A stretch of 49,938 nt of DNA from Defluviicoccus sp. (GCA_022823775.1 JAJEHI010000173.1:1-49938); one strand, 5' to 3'; shown: positions 31,289 to 40,627, counted from the stretch's first letter. Notes: generated from the sequence alone by a model not told the origin. Translations and numbers: made by a program.

Positions 31289-32044
31289 ATGAAACCGATC
31301 GGAAAACTTCTCAACGTCGCCCTGTCGTTGATCGGCGTGACCGTCGTCTGGTGGCTGGTCGCGACATCGGGTCTGATCAGTCAGGAATTGTTTCCGACGC
31401 CGCACGCCGTGTTCATCGCCGCGCTGGAACTCTACGAAGACGGCATCCTGTTCAGCGACCTCGCGGTGTCGTTGGGACGGGCGGCTGTTGGCTTCCTGAT
31501 CGGCGCCAGCCTCGGCATCCTGGTCGGGCTGCTCACCGCACGGACCCGGCTGTTCGCATACGCGCTGGGGCCGTTTCTCAATCTCCTGAGACCCATACCC
31601 GCGATTGCCCTGGTGCCGGTCGCGATCGTCTGGTTCGGCATCGGCGAAGGTTCGAAATACTTCGTCATCGCTTATACGGTGTTTCTCGCGGTGTGGCTCA
31701 ACACCCATCACGGGACCGCGCATGTCGCGCTGACCTACATACGCGCCGCGCGCTCTCTCGGAGCGCGGCGCACGCGCGAGTTTTTCGAGGTGATCATCCC
31801 GGCGGCCGCGCCTCACATCGTCGTCGGGCTGCGGCTGGGCGCGGCGCTGGCGTTTCTTTCCCTGGTGGCGGCGGAACTGTCGGGCGCGTCCGCCGGTATC
31901 GGGTTCAGGCTGCAGGACGCGCGCGACTATGTCCGTACCGACCGGATGTTCGTCGGACTGATCGAGCTCGGCATTCTCGGCGCCCTGCTCGACCAGTTCT
32001 TCGTGGTCGTCGGCAACAAGCTGGTTCACTGGGAGCAGATGTGA
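31289..32044 (+). CDS. ABC transporter permease, NitT/TauT type (system 4)
   Basis: A 251-residue membrane protein with about six helices, LFPTPHAVFIAALELYEDG after helix 1, NLLRPIPAIALVPVAIVWFG, and EAA-type loop RSLGARRTREFFEVIIPAAA. It lies between the first amidohydrolase and the ATPase gene, whose GTG start overlaps this stop (GTGA). Confidence 0.9.
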   Translation: MKPIGKLLNVALSLIGVTVVWWLVATSGLISQELFPTPHAVFIAALELYEDGILFSDLAVSLGRAAVGFLIGASLGILVGLLTARTRLFAYALGPFLNLLRPIPAIALVPVAIVWFGIGEGSKYFVIAYTVFLAVWLNTHHGTAHVALTYIRAARSLGARRTREFFEVIIPAAAPHIVVGLRLGAALAFLSLVAAELSGASAGIGFRLQDARDYVRTDRMFVGLIELGILGALLDQFFVVVGNKLVHWEQM

Positions 32045-32859
32045 CGGACCCGTCCCGCATCGCGGAGCCGTCTCGCGGCCCGGGCAGGGTCGAAATGGAA
32101 GGCCTGACGATCACATTCAAGCTGCCCGGCGGCGAGACGCTCGACGCGGTGAAGGACGTCGATCTGGCCCTGGAGCCGGGTTCGTTCACGGCACTCATCG
32201 GGCCGTCGGGCTGCGGAAAGTCGACGATACTCAACGCCATCGCCGGTTTCGTGGAGATTTCCGGCGGCACCATCAGGATCGACCGGGAAACGGTGACCGG
32301 GATCAACCCCGAGGTCGGCGTCGTGTTCCAGCAATATGCGCTGTTCCCCTGGTTCACGGCGATCGGCAACGTCGAATTCGCCCTGAAACGGCTGCGGTTG
32401 CCCAAGGCGGAACGGCGGGACCGCGCGATCGAGGCGCTGCGCGAGGTCGGGCTGGAAGACCGCGCGAGGACCTTCCCGGGGCAGCTTTCCGGCGGCATGA
32501 AGCAGCGGGTGGCGCTCGCCAGGACCTTTGCGTCCGAACCCAAGGTCTTGCTGATGGACGAACCGTTCGGCGCCCTTGACGCCCAGACCCGGGTCTCGAT
32601 GCAGGAGCTCCTGCTCCGCGTCTGGGACATGCACCGGGCGACGGTGCTGTTCGTGACGCATGACGTCGACGAGGCGCTGCTGCTTTCGGATTGGGCGCAC
32701 GTGATGTCGGCCGGACCCGGACGCATCGTCGAATCGATCGATGTCGATACCCCGCGGCCCAGAAAGGTCGACGAGGTCACCGAGGACTTCCTCGACAACC
32801 GGAACCGGATCATGAGGCTTCTGCGGCCGGACGAAACCGGCGGCGGCGCGGAAGCCTGA
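32041..32859 (+). CDS. ABC transporter ATP-binding protein, NitT/TauT type (system 4)
   Basis: A 272-residue ATPase: Walker A GPSGCGKST, Q-loop VFQQYALFPWFT, signature LSGGMKQRVALARTF, Walker B VLLMDEPFGALD, H-loop VTHDVDEAL. The start is GTG at 32041, overlapping the permease stop by 4 bp; a longer open frame exists but is not supported by conserved sequence. The binding-protein gene follows after 70 nt. Confidence 0.9.
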   Translation: MTDPSRIAEPSRGPGRVEMEGLTITFKLPGGETLDAVKDVDLALEPGSFTALIGPSGCGKSTILNAIAGFVEISGGTIRIDRETVTGINPEVGVVFQQYALFPWFTAIGNVEFALKRLRLPKAERRDRAIEALREVGLEDRARTFPGQLSGGMKQRVALARTFASEPKVLLMDEPFGALDAQTRVSMQELLLRVWDMHRATVLFVTHDVDEALLLSDWAHVMSAGPGRIVESIDVDTPRPRKVDEVTEDFLDNRNRIMRLLRPDETGGGAEA

Positions 32860-32929
32860 GGAGCGGCCCGGAATGCAGGGCCGTGGCGAGAGTGCGTAAC
32901 CTGGACACCAAGAACCGAGGAGACGGAAG

Positions 32930-33904
32930 ATGCTTAGGTTGACGACAGGAACGATCGCCGGCCTTGCCGTCGTCGCTGCGGTAGCGATGTCGGCGACGGC
33001 GCAAGAGACCAAGATCACGATCGGCGGCGGTCCCTATCTGGACGTTCCCCAGATGACCCAGGCGATCGACAAAAATCTGTGGAAGAAGCATGGGCTGGAG
33101 GCCAAGGCGATCCCCTTCCGCACCGGACGGTCCGCGTTCGAGGCGATGATCGGCGGTCAGCTCGATTTCGCGCTCATGGCCGAGTTTCCGGCGGTGATCG
33201 GCGCCATGCGGGGCCTGAAGTTCGGCGTGCTGGCGGAGATGTCCCAGTACCGGGCGGGCCGGATCATTTCCAACGAGAAGGTCGATCTGAAATCGATCAA
33301 GGCCCTGGCCGGCCACAAGATCGGCACGACGATCGGCACGAATGTCCACTTCATGCTTTCCGACCTGCTGAAGAAAGCCGGCGTGACGGCCGAAATCGTC
33401 AATGTCGCACCGCCGGATATCGTCTCGGCGCTGGTCCGTGGCGACGTCGATGCAGCCGCGATGTTCCCGTCCTTCTACGGTGGCGCCAAGCGGGCGCTCG
33501 GCGACCGTTACCGCGAATTCCGCATCAGCAACTACAGCACGCGGTTCATCTTTGCCGGCACCGCCGAGGTGATCGAAAAGAATCCGAAAACGGTAAGCGC
33601 GGTGCTCGCGGCGCTGTTGGAGGGAGAAAAGCTGGTCAAGAGCGACCCCGCCGAGAGCCATATGGCGGTCGACCGGGTCACCAAGGGCCGGTTCAAGATG
33701 GAGTACATCAAGGCCGCGTGGTCCAACTATCACCACCGGATGTCGCTGGAGGAGAACCTGCTCGACCTGATGGTGCGCGAAGGCGCGTGGATCGCCAGCC
33801 GGGGCTCGATCAAAGGCGTGAAGTCGACGCGGGCTCTCTATCGCCCGTATCTGCGTGGCGAATTTCTCAAGGCGCTGGCGAGCGACCGGGTCAATCTCAA
33901 GTGA
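32930..33904 (+). CDS. ABC transporter substrate-binding protein, NitT/TauT type (system 4)
   Basis: A 324-residue protein with a signal peptide (MLRLTTGTIAGLAVVAAVAM-SATA-Q, cleavage near 24) and an NMT1/SsuA-type fold: YLDVPQMTQAIDKNLWKKHG, FEAMIGGQLDFALMAEFPAV, ALAGHKIGTTIGT, ALVRGDVDAAAMFPSFYGGA. GAGGAGACGG precedes the ATG. The stop overlaps the GTG of the second amidohydrolase (GTGA), so substrate capture and hydrolysis are translationally coupled. Confidence 0.9.
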   Translation: MLRLTTGTIAGLAVVAAVAMSATAQETKITIGGGPYLDVPQMTQAIDKNLWKKHGLEAKAIPFRTGRSAFEAMIGGQLDFALMAEFPAVIGAMRGLKFGVLAEMSQYRAGRIISNEKVDLKSIKALAGHKIGTTIGTNVHFMLSDLLKKAGVTAEIVNVAPPDIVSALVRGDVDAAAMFPSFYGGAKRALGDRYREFRISNYSTRFIFAGTAEVIEKNPKTVSAVLAALLEGEKLVKSDPAESHMAVDRVTKGRFKMEYIKAAWSNYHHRMSLEENLLDLMVREGAWIASRGSIKGVKSTRALYRPYLRGEFLKALASDRVNLK

Positions 33905-35310
33905 CCCTCGGTCTCGAAAGCCTGGGTTCCGTCGGGGCGTACGCGGTGCGCCCCGACATCCTTCTGGGCCCCGACGGGCCGATCCGCGATGCGGTAATGA
34001 CGGTCGAGAACGGCAGGATCGCCACGATCGAACCGGCGTGCCGGCGCGATGAAACGATCGATTCCGGTATCCCCACCCTTCGCCTCGAGAACCGCGCGAT
34101 CGTGCCCGGCTTCATCGACACCCATCACCATGTCACCGAACCCTTTGCCAAGGCGATCGCCTGCGGCGAGCCCGCCCAGATGTGGAAGAGGATCTGGATG
34201 CCGCTGGAGGAGGCGACTTCTCCCGAAACCGCATATATCGCCGCCAAGTGGACCTTCTTCGAAGCGCTGCGCGGCGGCTTCACGACCGTAGTGGATCACG
34301 GTATCCGGGGCGCCGAGCACACCGACGCCATTCAGAGGGCCGCCGAGGAGACCGGCTTGCGGCTCGTCTCGTCGACGGGTGTCTACGACCTTTCGGACTT
34401 CGATACGGATGCGAGGAAGCCTGCGGCCGCGTCGACCATCGACGATGCGCTCCGGACGGCCGACGACCACGTCGCGAGGACAGCGGAACGCCGCAATGTT
34501 ACGCCGTCCCTTGCTTGTGGCACCGTGCAGTCGAACAGCGGGGAGATGATCAAGTGCCTGTCGGACTATTGTGCCGAACGGGGCATGGTCTTCCAAATTC
34601 ACGCCAACGAGCACACGCCGGAAGTGCATCGCTGTATCGAGCGGGAAGGCTGCCGGCCCATCGAATATCTCCACCGGATCGGCGCCCTCGGTCCGACGAC
34701 GCTGATCGCGCACGCAACGCTGGTCACCGGCGATGAAATCGCCATGCTTCGCGATACCGATACCGCGGTCTCCTACAACCCGGTCGCCAGCCAGTGGAAG
34801 GGCAACGGTGTCGCTCCCGCCCTCGACTATGCACGCCGGGGCATCCGCTTCGGGCTCGGGACCGACGCCACGCGCAACGATGCGTTCCGGTTGCTGGATG
34901 CGGCGGAGGCCTGCCAACGTCTCGCTTACGGCATCCCCAACGACGATTTTTCCTGCGGCGCCGGCTGGGTCTGGCTCGAAGCGGCGACCAGGGCGGGTGC
35001 GCAAGCGGCGGGTCTCGGCGTGGTCACCGGTGCGCTGGAGCCCGGTCTGGCAGCGGATTTCCTGGTTCTCGAGACCCAGTGGCCGGAAGTCTTGCCATCC
35101 TGGGATTTTGCGTGGGAGCTGGTCCGCTACTACGACCGGGCCAATATCGTCGCGACGGTCGTCGCCGGGCGCCCAGCGGTTGTCGGTGGGGAACCCGTCA
35201 GCGTTTCGATGGAAGCGTTTACGCGGGAGCATCTGCAAACCGGGATCCGATCGGTCGAAAATGCCGATATAGTTCGCCTTCACGGGCCGAGCGACACCTA
35301 TCGGCCCTGA
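33901..35310 (+). CDS. Amidohydrolase, AtzA/TrzN/cytosine-deaminase-like (paralogue B)
   Basis: A 469-residue protein, clearly paralogous to the amidohydrolase at 29834: both have PGFID-H-H, a CGEPAQMWKRIWMPLE-like block, FQIHANEHTPEVH, a LxxHATLVT motif, VSYNPVASQWKG and WPEVLPSWDFAWELVRYY. Metal ligands are intact (DTHHH, IHANEH, AHATLV, GTDATR). The two copies differ around the pocket (QSNSGEMIKCLSDYC against GASKELIGGLADFC), so they may handle successive or alternative substrates of one importer. The start is GTG, sharing GTGA with the binding-protein gene. Confidence 0.87.
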   Translation: MTLGLESLGSVGAYAVRPDILLGPDGPIRDAVMTVENGRIATIEPACRRDETIDSGIPTLRLENRAIVPGFIDTHHHVTEPFAKAIACGEPAQMWKRIWMPLEEATSPETAYIAAKWTFFEALRGGFTTVVDHGIRGAEHTDAIQRAAEETGLRLVSSTGVYDLSDFDTDARKPAAASTIDDALRTADDHVARTAERRNVTPSLACGTVQSNSGEMIKCLSDYCAERGMVFQIHANEHTPEVHRCIEREGCRPIEYLHRIGALGPTTLIAHATLVTGDEIAMLRDTDTAVSYNPVASQWKGNGVAPALDYARRGIRFGLGTDATRNDAFRLLDAAEACQRLAYGIPNDDFSCGAGWVWLEAATRAGAQAAGLGVVTGALEPGLAADFLVLETQWPEVLPSWDFAWELVRYYDRANIVATVVAGRPAVVGGEPVSVSMEAFTREHLQTGIRSVENADIVRLHGPSDTYRP

Positions 35311-35322
35311 CGGCCGGGCCGC

Positions 35323-36414
35323 GTGAACGCCCATCCCATCCTCCGCGAGTTCCTGAGGGAGCAACTGCCCCTGGTCGCCATCGTCCTAGGCCTGGGTTTC
35401 GTCGCGGCCGAGTTGCAGCACGGTTTCCTCCCGGGCGGCGATGTCGCGTTTCCGCTCGCCGGCGTGAGGGTGCCTGTCTGGCACCTGATCTGGATGGGGT
35501 TCTGGACCGGGTACACCATGGCGGTGGTGGGCGAGGCGGCGGGGATTTTCGCGTTGCCATACACGATGTCCATCCTCCAGTTCACCACGCCGAGCGTGAC
35601 GCCAACAACGCAGCTATTGACCTTTCTCAACCCGTTCGGCGCCCTCTTCGGGTTTCGCCGCAGCGGTCAGTTCAACCGCGACCTCGCGCTTTGGGTATGC
35701 CTCGGCGGTGTCGCGGGCGGGCTGATCGGACCGTTCATCCGGATTACCGTCCTGTATGACGCGGGACCCTTTACCCTCGTCGTCGGTCTCGCGCTGGTCG
35801 TAGCAGGGGGGCATCTCGGCTGGGCGGCGATACGCGGGTTCCGCGCCCGCAAGACCGGCTCAGGGCTCGAAGCCCGTTTCTACCGCGAGTCCGAGGATCG
35901 GCGGGCGAAGGGTCTGGCGCCATCGGGCATTCCGGCAGGCGAGCGGATCGTGACGATTTCCCGGGACGCCAGGCGCATCGTCATCGGCTACTGGGGCGAG
36001 GAGTGGCGCCTGTCCCGGGCGGCGCTGACGCTGACGGGTTTCCTGGTCGGGATTATCTCGGCCGCACTCGGGGTCGGCGGCGGCTTCCTTCTGGTGCCCA
36101 TTTTCTCGGCGATCTACCGTCTGCCCATGTATGTGCTGGTCGCGGCGACGATCCCCTATGTCATCGTGCTGTCCGCCGTTGGGCTCTTCACCTACTCTGT
36201 GATCGTCCCGAGCCTGACCGGCACGCTCGTCGCCCCGGAATGGGCGTGGGGATGCTTTGCCGCCGCCGGCGGCATTCTCGGGGCCTGGTGCGCGGCGAAA
36301 ACGCAACGCTTTATTCCCGAGCATTCGCTGAAGCTCATGCTCGGCGGCATAACCGGGACGGTCGGAGCGCTCTATGTTGCCGGGTTCTTCTTCGATCTCG
36401 GGTTCGGGTTCTGA
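35323..36414 (+). CDS. TauE/SafE (TSUP)-family membrane permease
   Basis: A 363-residue membrane protein with the two-repeat TSUP pattern: GFWTGYTMAVVGEAAGIFAL in the first half and GIISAALGVGGGFLLVPIFS in the second (the Gly-rich GxGGG loop). A cytoplasmic loop of about 80 residues (RGFRARKTGSGLEARFYRES onward) separates them. The family exports or imports organosulfur or small acid anions. It follows the second amidohydrolase after 12 nt. The start is GTG 35323. Export of a degradation product such as sulfite or a sulfonate is possible but unproven. Confidence 0.8.
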   Translation: MNAHPILREFLREQLPLVAIVLGLGFVAAELQHGFLPGGDVAFPLAGVRVPVWHLIWMGFWTGYTMAVVGEAAGIFALPYTMSILQFTTPSVTPTTQLLTFLNPFGALFGFRRSGQFNRDLALWVCLGGVAGGLIGPFIRITVLYDAGPFTLVVGLALVVAGGHLGWAAIRGFRARKTGSGLEARFYRESEDRRAKGLAPSGIPAGERIVTISRDARRIVIGYWGEEWRLSRAALTLTGFLVGIISAALGVGGGFLLVPIFSAIYRLPMYVLVAATIPYVIVLSAVGLFTYSVIVPSLTGTLVAPEWAWGCFAAAGGILGAWCAAKTQRFIPEHSLKLMLGGITGTVGALYVAGFFFDLGFGF

Positions 36415-36422
36415 GGAGCGGG

Positions 36423-36518
36423 ATGAAGTTCCTGCGCACATTTCTGCCCCACCTGCCCTTCATCGTGCTGGGCCTCGCCATCCTTGTCGCGGTCGCCCAT
36501 GTCCGGTGGTACTGGTGA
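36423..36518 (+). CDS. 31-residue single-pass membrane peptide
   Basis: A small gene: MKFLRTFLPHLPFIVLGLAI followed by LVAVAHVRWYW. It has a short basic N-terminus, one hydrophobic helix and an aromatic C-terminal tail. The stop of the TauE/SafE gene is 8 nt upstream, and GAGGAG lies 5-6 nt before the ATG, a strong ribosome site. Likely an accessory peptide of the TSUP permease or of the transporter downstream. I do not know a family for it. Confidence 0.6.
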   Translation: MKFLRTFLPHLPFIVLGLAILVAVAHVRWYW

Positions 36519-36583
36519 CGATTCAGTGCGCTCGGCTATGCTGACGTGGCAGGGCTTCGAGGCCACAAGGGGGAGGACTCACC

Positions 36584-37555
36584 ATGAAATGGAATATGCG
36601 AGCGGTCGCGCGCATGCCGGCGATTGGGCTGTGCGCGCTGGTCGGAACTTCGGTTTTTACGGGACCCGCGCTGGCGGCAGCGTATCCCGACAAGCCGATC
36701 ACCATGCTCGTCGGTTTCCGCGCCGGCGGCGGCGTCGATACGGTCGGACGCCTGATCGCCAAGCACATGGAACAGACACTCGGCCAGCCGGTCGTGGCGA
36801 CCGCCAAGGCGGGCGCCGGCGGCGGCGTTCTGGCGGCGGCACTGGCGAAGGCGAAGCCCGACGGCTACACGATCGGGATCGCGGTCACCAGCACCTGGTC
36901 GTTCAACCCGGTGTTCGCGAAGAAGAAACGCTACGGGGTCGACGACGCAACCCTGCTGGCGTCGATCGCCCGGGCTCAGTGCGCGATCTTCGTCGCGGCG
37001 AACTCGCCCTACAATTCGCTGAAAGAGGCGTTCGCAGCGGCCAGGGGCGGCAAGGCCCTGTCCGCGTCCTCCCCGGCGCCACCGGCGACTTTCCTGCTTC
37101 GGCATCTGGCGGGCCAGAACGGGGTCAAGCTCCGCGTCGTCAACGTCAAGGGCACGCCCGCCGTCATCCCGCAGATTCTGGGCGGCCATGTCGATCTGGG
37201 CTGGAGCGGCGGCCACCACATCCCCTATCTGCGCAAGGGCGAAGTGCGGGTGATCGCGGCGACCGACGACCGGCGGCTCAACGCGCCGTCGCAGGACGTC
37301 CAGACGCTCAAGGAAATGGGCTACAAGATTTCCTTCTGCGGCGCCTACATCATGGCGGCGCCCAAAGGCCTGCCGGGCGACGTGAAGGCGAAGCTGGACA
37401 CGGCCCTAAAGGCGGCGATCGGTTCGGGTCCTGTCCAGACCTTCATCGAGCGCCGCAAGCTCGCCGGCAATTACCAGGGTAGCGAGGCACTGACCGCCGA
37501 AGTGCGTGCCGAAGCAGCGGCCTGGGCGAAGGTGAAGGCGGGGCTGAAGAAGTAG
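36584..37555 (+). CDS. tctC: Tripartite tricarboxylate transporter binding protein (TctC/Bug family)
   Basis: A 323-residue protein with a signal peptide to about residue 32 (..FTGPALAA-AYPDK) and the TctC hallmark YPDKPITMLVGFRAGGGVDT, then LAKAKPDGYTIGIA and GTPAVIPQILGGHVDLGWSG. It captures carboxylates or other polar compounds in the periplasm for the TctBA permease. GGGGGAGG precedes the ATG. The 65-nt gap behind the small membrane peptide is the largest inside this operon half, so an internal promoter is possible. Confidence 0.9.
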   Translation: MKWNMRAVARMPAIGLCALVGTSVFTGPALAAAYPDKPITMLVGFRAGGGVDTVGRLIAKHMEQTLGQPVVATAKAGAGGGVLAAALAKAKPDGYTIGIAVTSTWSFNPVFAKKKRYGVDDATLLASIARAQCAIFVAANSPYNSLKEAFAAARGGKALSASSPAPPATFLLRHLAGQNGVKLRVVNVKGTPAVIPQILGGHVDLGWSGGHHIPYLRKGEVRVIAATDDRRLNAPSQDVQTLKEMGYKISFCGAYIMAAPKGLPGDVKAKLDTALKAAIGSGPVQTFIERRKLAGNYQGSEALTAEVRAEAAAWAKVKAGLKK

Positions 37556-37586
37556 ATCGCGGTTCGGCCGCCCGGGTCGTCCGACG

Positions 37587-38027
37587 ATGCGGGCTATCGA
37601 CTGCGCGGCTGCCGTGCTGCTCGCGGCGGCGGGGTTGGCGACGATATTCGTCTTCATCCCGATGACGGTCGACGATCCGGGATTGGACGATCTGCCGCCC
37701 GCCTTCATGCCCGAGGTCGCCGCGGTCCTGATGACGGCGCTGGCCGTCCTGCTCGGGCTGCACGGCCTGCGGCGGCGGGAGGCGGCGGAAGAGCCGGCGC
37801 TCGACCGCCGCCACGCGACTTTCGTCCTCGTCGCGGCCGTTTGGCTCGCCACCGTCCTCGCGGTCGTCGCGCTGGCCGGCTACCTGATCGGCGGAGCGGC
37901 CGCCATCGCCGGGGCGATGCTGCTGATGCGGATCCGGCGGCCGTTACTGATCGGCGGCGTGGCCTGCGCCGCGCCGCTCGTGCTGTGGGCCGTGTTCTGG
38001 CAGGTTCTGACCATTCCGCTGCCGTAG
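37587..38027 (+). CDS. tctB: Tripartite tricarboxylate transporter small membrane subunit (TctB)
   Basis: A 146-residue protein with four hydrophobic helices, low sequence conservation and the typical position between TctC and TctA. Seen: AAAGLATIFVFIPMTVDDPG, FMPEVAAVLMTALAVLLGLH, ATFVLVAAVWLATVLAVVAL. Confidence 0.82.
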   Translation: MRAIDCAAAVLLAAAGLATIFVFIPMTVDDPGLDDLPPAFMPEVAAVLMTALAVLLGLHGLRRREAAEEPALDRRHATFVLVAAVWLATVLAVVALAGYLIGGAAAIAGAMLLMRIRRPLLIGGVACAAPLVLWAVFWQVLTIPLP

Positions 38028-38031
38028 ACGG

Positions 38032-39528
38032 ATGGAAGCCGTACTGGAGGGCCTGGCCCAAGCCTTCACACCGGTCACACTGGGCTTCGTCCTGTTCGGC
38101 GTCGTCCTCGGCATCGCGGTCGGCGCCATTCCCGGGTTGAGCAGCCCGATGGCGATCGCTATCGCGGTGCCGCTGACCTTCTACATGTCGCCGCTGGCGG
38201 CAATCGCGTTCCTTCTCGGCGTCAACAAGGGCGGGGAGTTCGGCGGCTCGATTTCCGCCATTCTGCTGAACACGCCCGGAACGCCGGAAGCCGCCGCGAC
38301 GGCGTTGGACGGCTATCCGCTGGCGCGGCAGGGCAAGGCCGGAAAAGCGCTCAAGACGGCGCTCTACTCCTCGGTCGCCGGCGACACGTTCAGCGACGTG
38401 GTGCTGATCCTGGTCGCCGCTCCGCTCGCCGTCATCGCCCTGAAGATGGGGCCGCCGGAATTGCTCGGCGTGCTGATCTTCGCCTTCACGTTCGTGACCG
38501 CGCTGCTCGGCAAATCGATGATCAAGGGGCTGATCGCCGCGGTGCTGGGCGTGCTCATCAGCATGGTAGGGATCGACCCGGAGGCGGCCATACCGCGGCT
38601 CACATTCGACGTGCTGGAACTGGAGGACGGGCTTTCCTTCGCCGGCGTCGCAATCGGCCTGCTCGCCTTCTCCGAAGTCGTCCTGCAGATCGAGCGGTCC
38701 TATTTGCGGGAAAGCGGGGCCGGGGACGGCATGGTTTCTTTCTCGCGCTCGCGGGAAGACAACGCTTTCACTCGCAGGGACTTTCGCCAGGTACGCGGGA
38801 CGGTCGCCCGCTCGGCGGTGATCGGGACGGTGATCGGCGCCATTCCCGGGCTGGGCACCAGCCTAGCCGGATTTCTCGGCTACGGTGCCGCCATGAAGGC
38901 ATCGAAACATCCGGAAGAGTTCGGCAAGGGCCGGCTGGAAGGGGTGGCAGCCACGGAGGCGGCCAACAGCGCCGTCGTCGGCTCCAATCTCATTCCCCTG
39001 CTGACCCTGGGGATCCCCGGCAACGTAGCCGCGGCGTTGCTGGCCGGCGCCTTTCTGATCCACGGAATCACGCCAGGCCCGATGATCTTTCGCGATCATG
39101 CCGCGCTGGTCTATGGCATGTTCGGCTGCCTGATCGTGGCCAATTTGATGAACCTGCTGGTTGGTAGCGTGGGACTGCGGATCTTCGCGCTCGCGGTTCG
39201 GGCGCCGCGCAGCGTCGTCATGCCGTCCGTCGCGCTGTTGTGCATCACCGGGTCGTTCGTCGCCGGCGGCGGGTTGTTCGCGGTGGCGACGATGATGGTC
39301 TTCGGGATCCTGGGCTATTTGATGCGCAAGCTGGATTTCTCGATCATCGCCTTCATCCTGGGCTTCATTCTGGGGCCGATGGTCGAACGGTCCCTTCGCC
39401 ACACCGTGATCCTGCTTGACGACGCCTCTGACTTGCTCGGCCACCCCTTCCTGATCCTCATGCTGGCGCTCAGCGCGATCGCCGTGTTCTGGCTGGGCCG
39501 CCGCCCGCGCGGGGAGCTCCGGCGATGA
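38032..39528 (+). CDS. tctA: Tripartite tricarboxylate transporter large permease (TctA)
   Basis: A 498-residue membrane protein with the TctA signatures GAIPGLSSPMAIAIAVPLTF near the start, GGSISAILLNTPGTPEAAAT, and a second GAIPGLGTSLAGFLGYGAAM in the C-terminal half. It forms the cation-driven pore with TctB. It ends with an ATGA overlap into the phosphoesterase gene. Confidence 0.93.
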   Translation: MEAVLEGLAQAFTPVTLGFVLFGVVLGIAVGAIPGLSSPMAIAIAVPLTFYMSPLAAIAFLLGVNKGGEFGGSISAILLNTPGTPEAAATALDGYPLARQGKAGKALKTALYSSVAGDTFSDVVLILVAAPLAVIALKMGPPELLGVLIFAFTFVTALLGKSMIKGLIAAVLGVLISMVGIDPEAAIPRLTFDVLELEDGLSFAGVAIGLLAFSEVVLQIERSYLRESGAGDGMVSFSRSREDNAFTRRDFRQVRGTVARSAVIGTVIGAIPGLGTSLAGFLGYGAAMKASKHPEEFGKGRLEGVAATEAANSAVVGSNLIPLLTLGIPGNVAAALLAGAFLIHGITPGPMIFRDHAALVYGMFGCLIVANLMNLLVGSVGLRIFALAVRAPRSVVMPSVALLCITGSFVAGGGLFAVATMMVFGILGYLMRKLDFSIIAFILGFILGPMVERSLRHTVILLDDASDLLGHPFLILMLALSAIAVFWLGRRPRGELRR

Positions 39529-40616
39529 CCGACGACGACCGGCCGTTCCATCTCTGGGCCAATGGCTGCGCCCATGTCATCCATGACAAGTCCAAGGGGC
39601 GGGAGAGTCTGGCGGACGCCTTGCGTCAGTCTGAGCTGGGTGACGGCACGGGCGCGCCTGCGTTCGACTGGGACATCTGCATCAACGTGGGCGACTACAG
39701 CGCCGCCTTCGGTCCCCCGAACGACGAGGAGGGCGCGGAGATCGTCCGGCAATTCGGCGCCCTCCGCGACCATCGGCGCGAGCAGGTCTACAGCATCTGC
39801 GGCAACCACGACCGCGATCCCATGGATCGGCCGGAAGGAAGCTGGTTCCGCAATTGGATCGATCCGATGGGAGAGAACCCGGCAACATCGGGTGTCGACC
39901 GCGGCCGCTACCCTTACCCCGTTCACGGCACCTGGGAACGCTACTGGTTCGACGTCGGCAACATCCGCTTTCTGATGATGAGCGACGTGAACGAGCGGTC
40001 GCAGGCGCTCGGCCGCGGCCCGCTCGGGGGCAATCCAGGTGGCGTGGTGACCTCGGAGACCTTCGATTGGTGGGTCGACATGGTCGAGCGCAGCCGGGAC
40101 GACCGGATCGTGGTGACGGTCCACCACTACGTCCTCAAGGAAACCACCGTCGCGAGCGGCGAATGGGAAGGGATGAAGAAGGATCCGGACGGCGCCTGGC
40201 AGACCGATTATCACGGATACTACGCCGAGGGGACGCCGAACGGCGCGTCCTATCTCTACTGGGTCGGCGGCGCGCCGGACTCAGGGCGGTTCGAGCGTTA
40301 CCTTTCCGACCGTCCCGGTTCAGTCGATCTCTGGTTCGGCGGCCACACCCACACCGACCCCGACGACGAGCGGGGCGGCAAGTCCCACGTCGAAAGGGGC
40401 TACGGCGGCACCACCTTCATCAACGCCGCCGCGCTCACCCGCTATTTCGTCGAAGACCACGCCATGCCGCACAGCCGCGTGCTGAGCTTCGCGCCGGGAA
40501 GCCGCGAGGTTCGAGTGCGCTGTTACATGCATACCGGCGAGTATCGGCCCACCGGTTGGTACGATGCGAAGGAACGGACTCTTTCGCTGACCAGACCGTT
40601 TTCCTGGACGCCCTGA
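39525..40616 (+). CDS. Calcineurin-like metallophosphoesterase
   Basis: A 363-residue protein with GDYSAAFG, CGNHDRDP, TVHHYVLKE and GGHTHTD, the second to fifth metal motifs of calcineurin-like phosphoesterases. The first motif, normally Asp-X-His, is read as NGCAHVIHD, so the usual first Asp seems to be replaced. No signal peptide is visible, so it is probably cytoplasmic. It is the last gene of the operon, coupled to tctA by ATGA. A role on a phosphorylated import product is possible; the substrate is unknown. Confidence 0.8.
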   Translation: MTDDDRPFHLWANGCAHVIHDKSKGRESLADALRQSELGDGTGAPAFDWDICINVGDYSAAFGPPNDEEGAEIVRQFGALRDHRREQVYSICGNHDRDPMDRPEGSWFRNWIDPMGENPATSGVDRGRYPYPVHGTWERYWFDVGNIRFLMMSDVNERSQALGRGPLGGNPGGVVTSETFDWWVDMVERSRDDRIVVTVHHYVLKETTVASGEWEGMKKDPDGAWQTDYHGYYAEGTPNGASYLYWVGGAPDSGRFERYLSDRPGSVDLWFGGHTHTDPDDERGGKSHVERGYGGTTFINAAALTRYFVEDHAMPHSRVLSFAPGSREVRVRCYMHTGEYRPTGWYDAKERTLSLTRPFSWTP

Positions 40617-40627
40617 ACCGGCGGACT

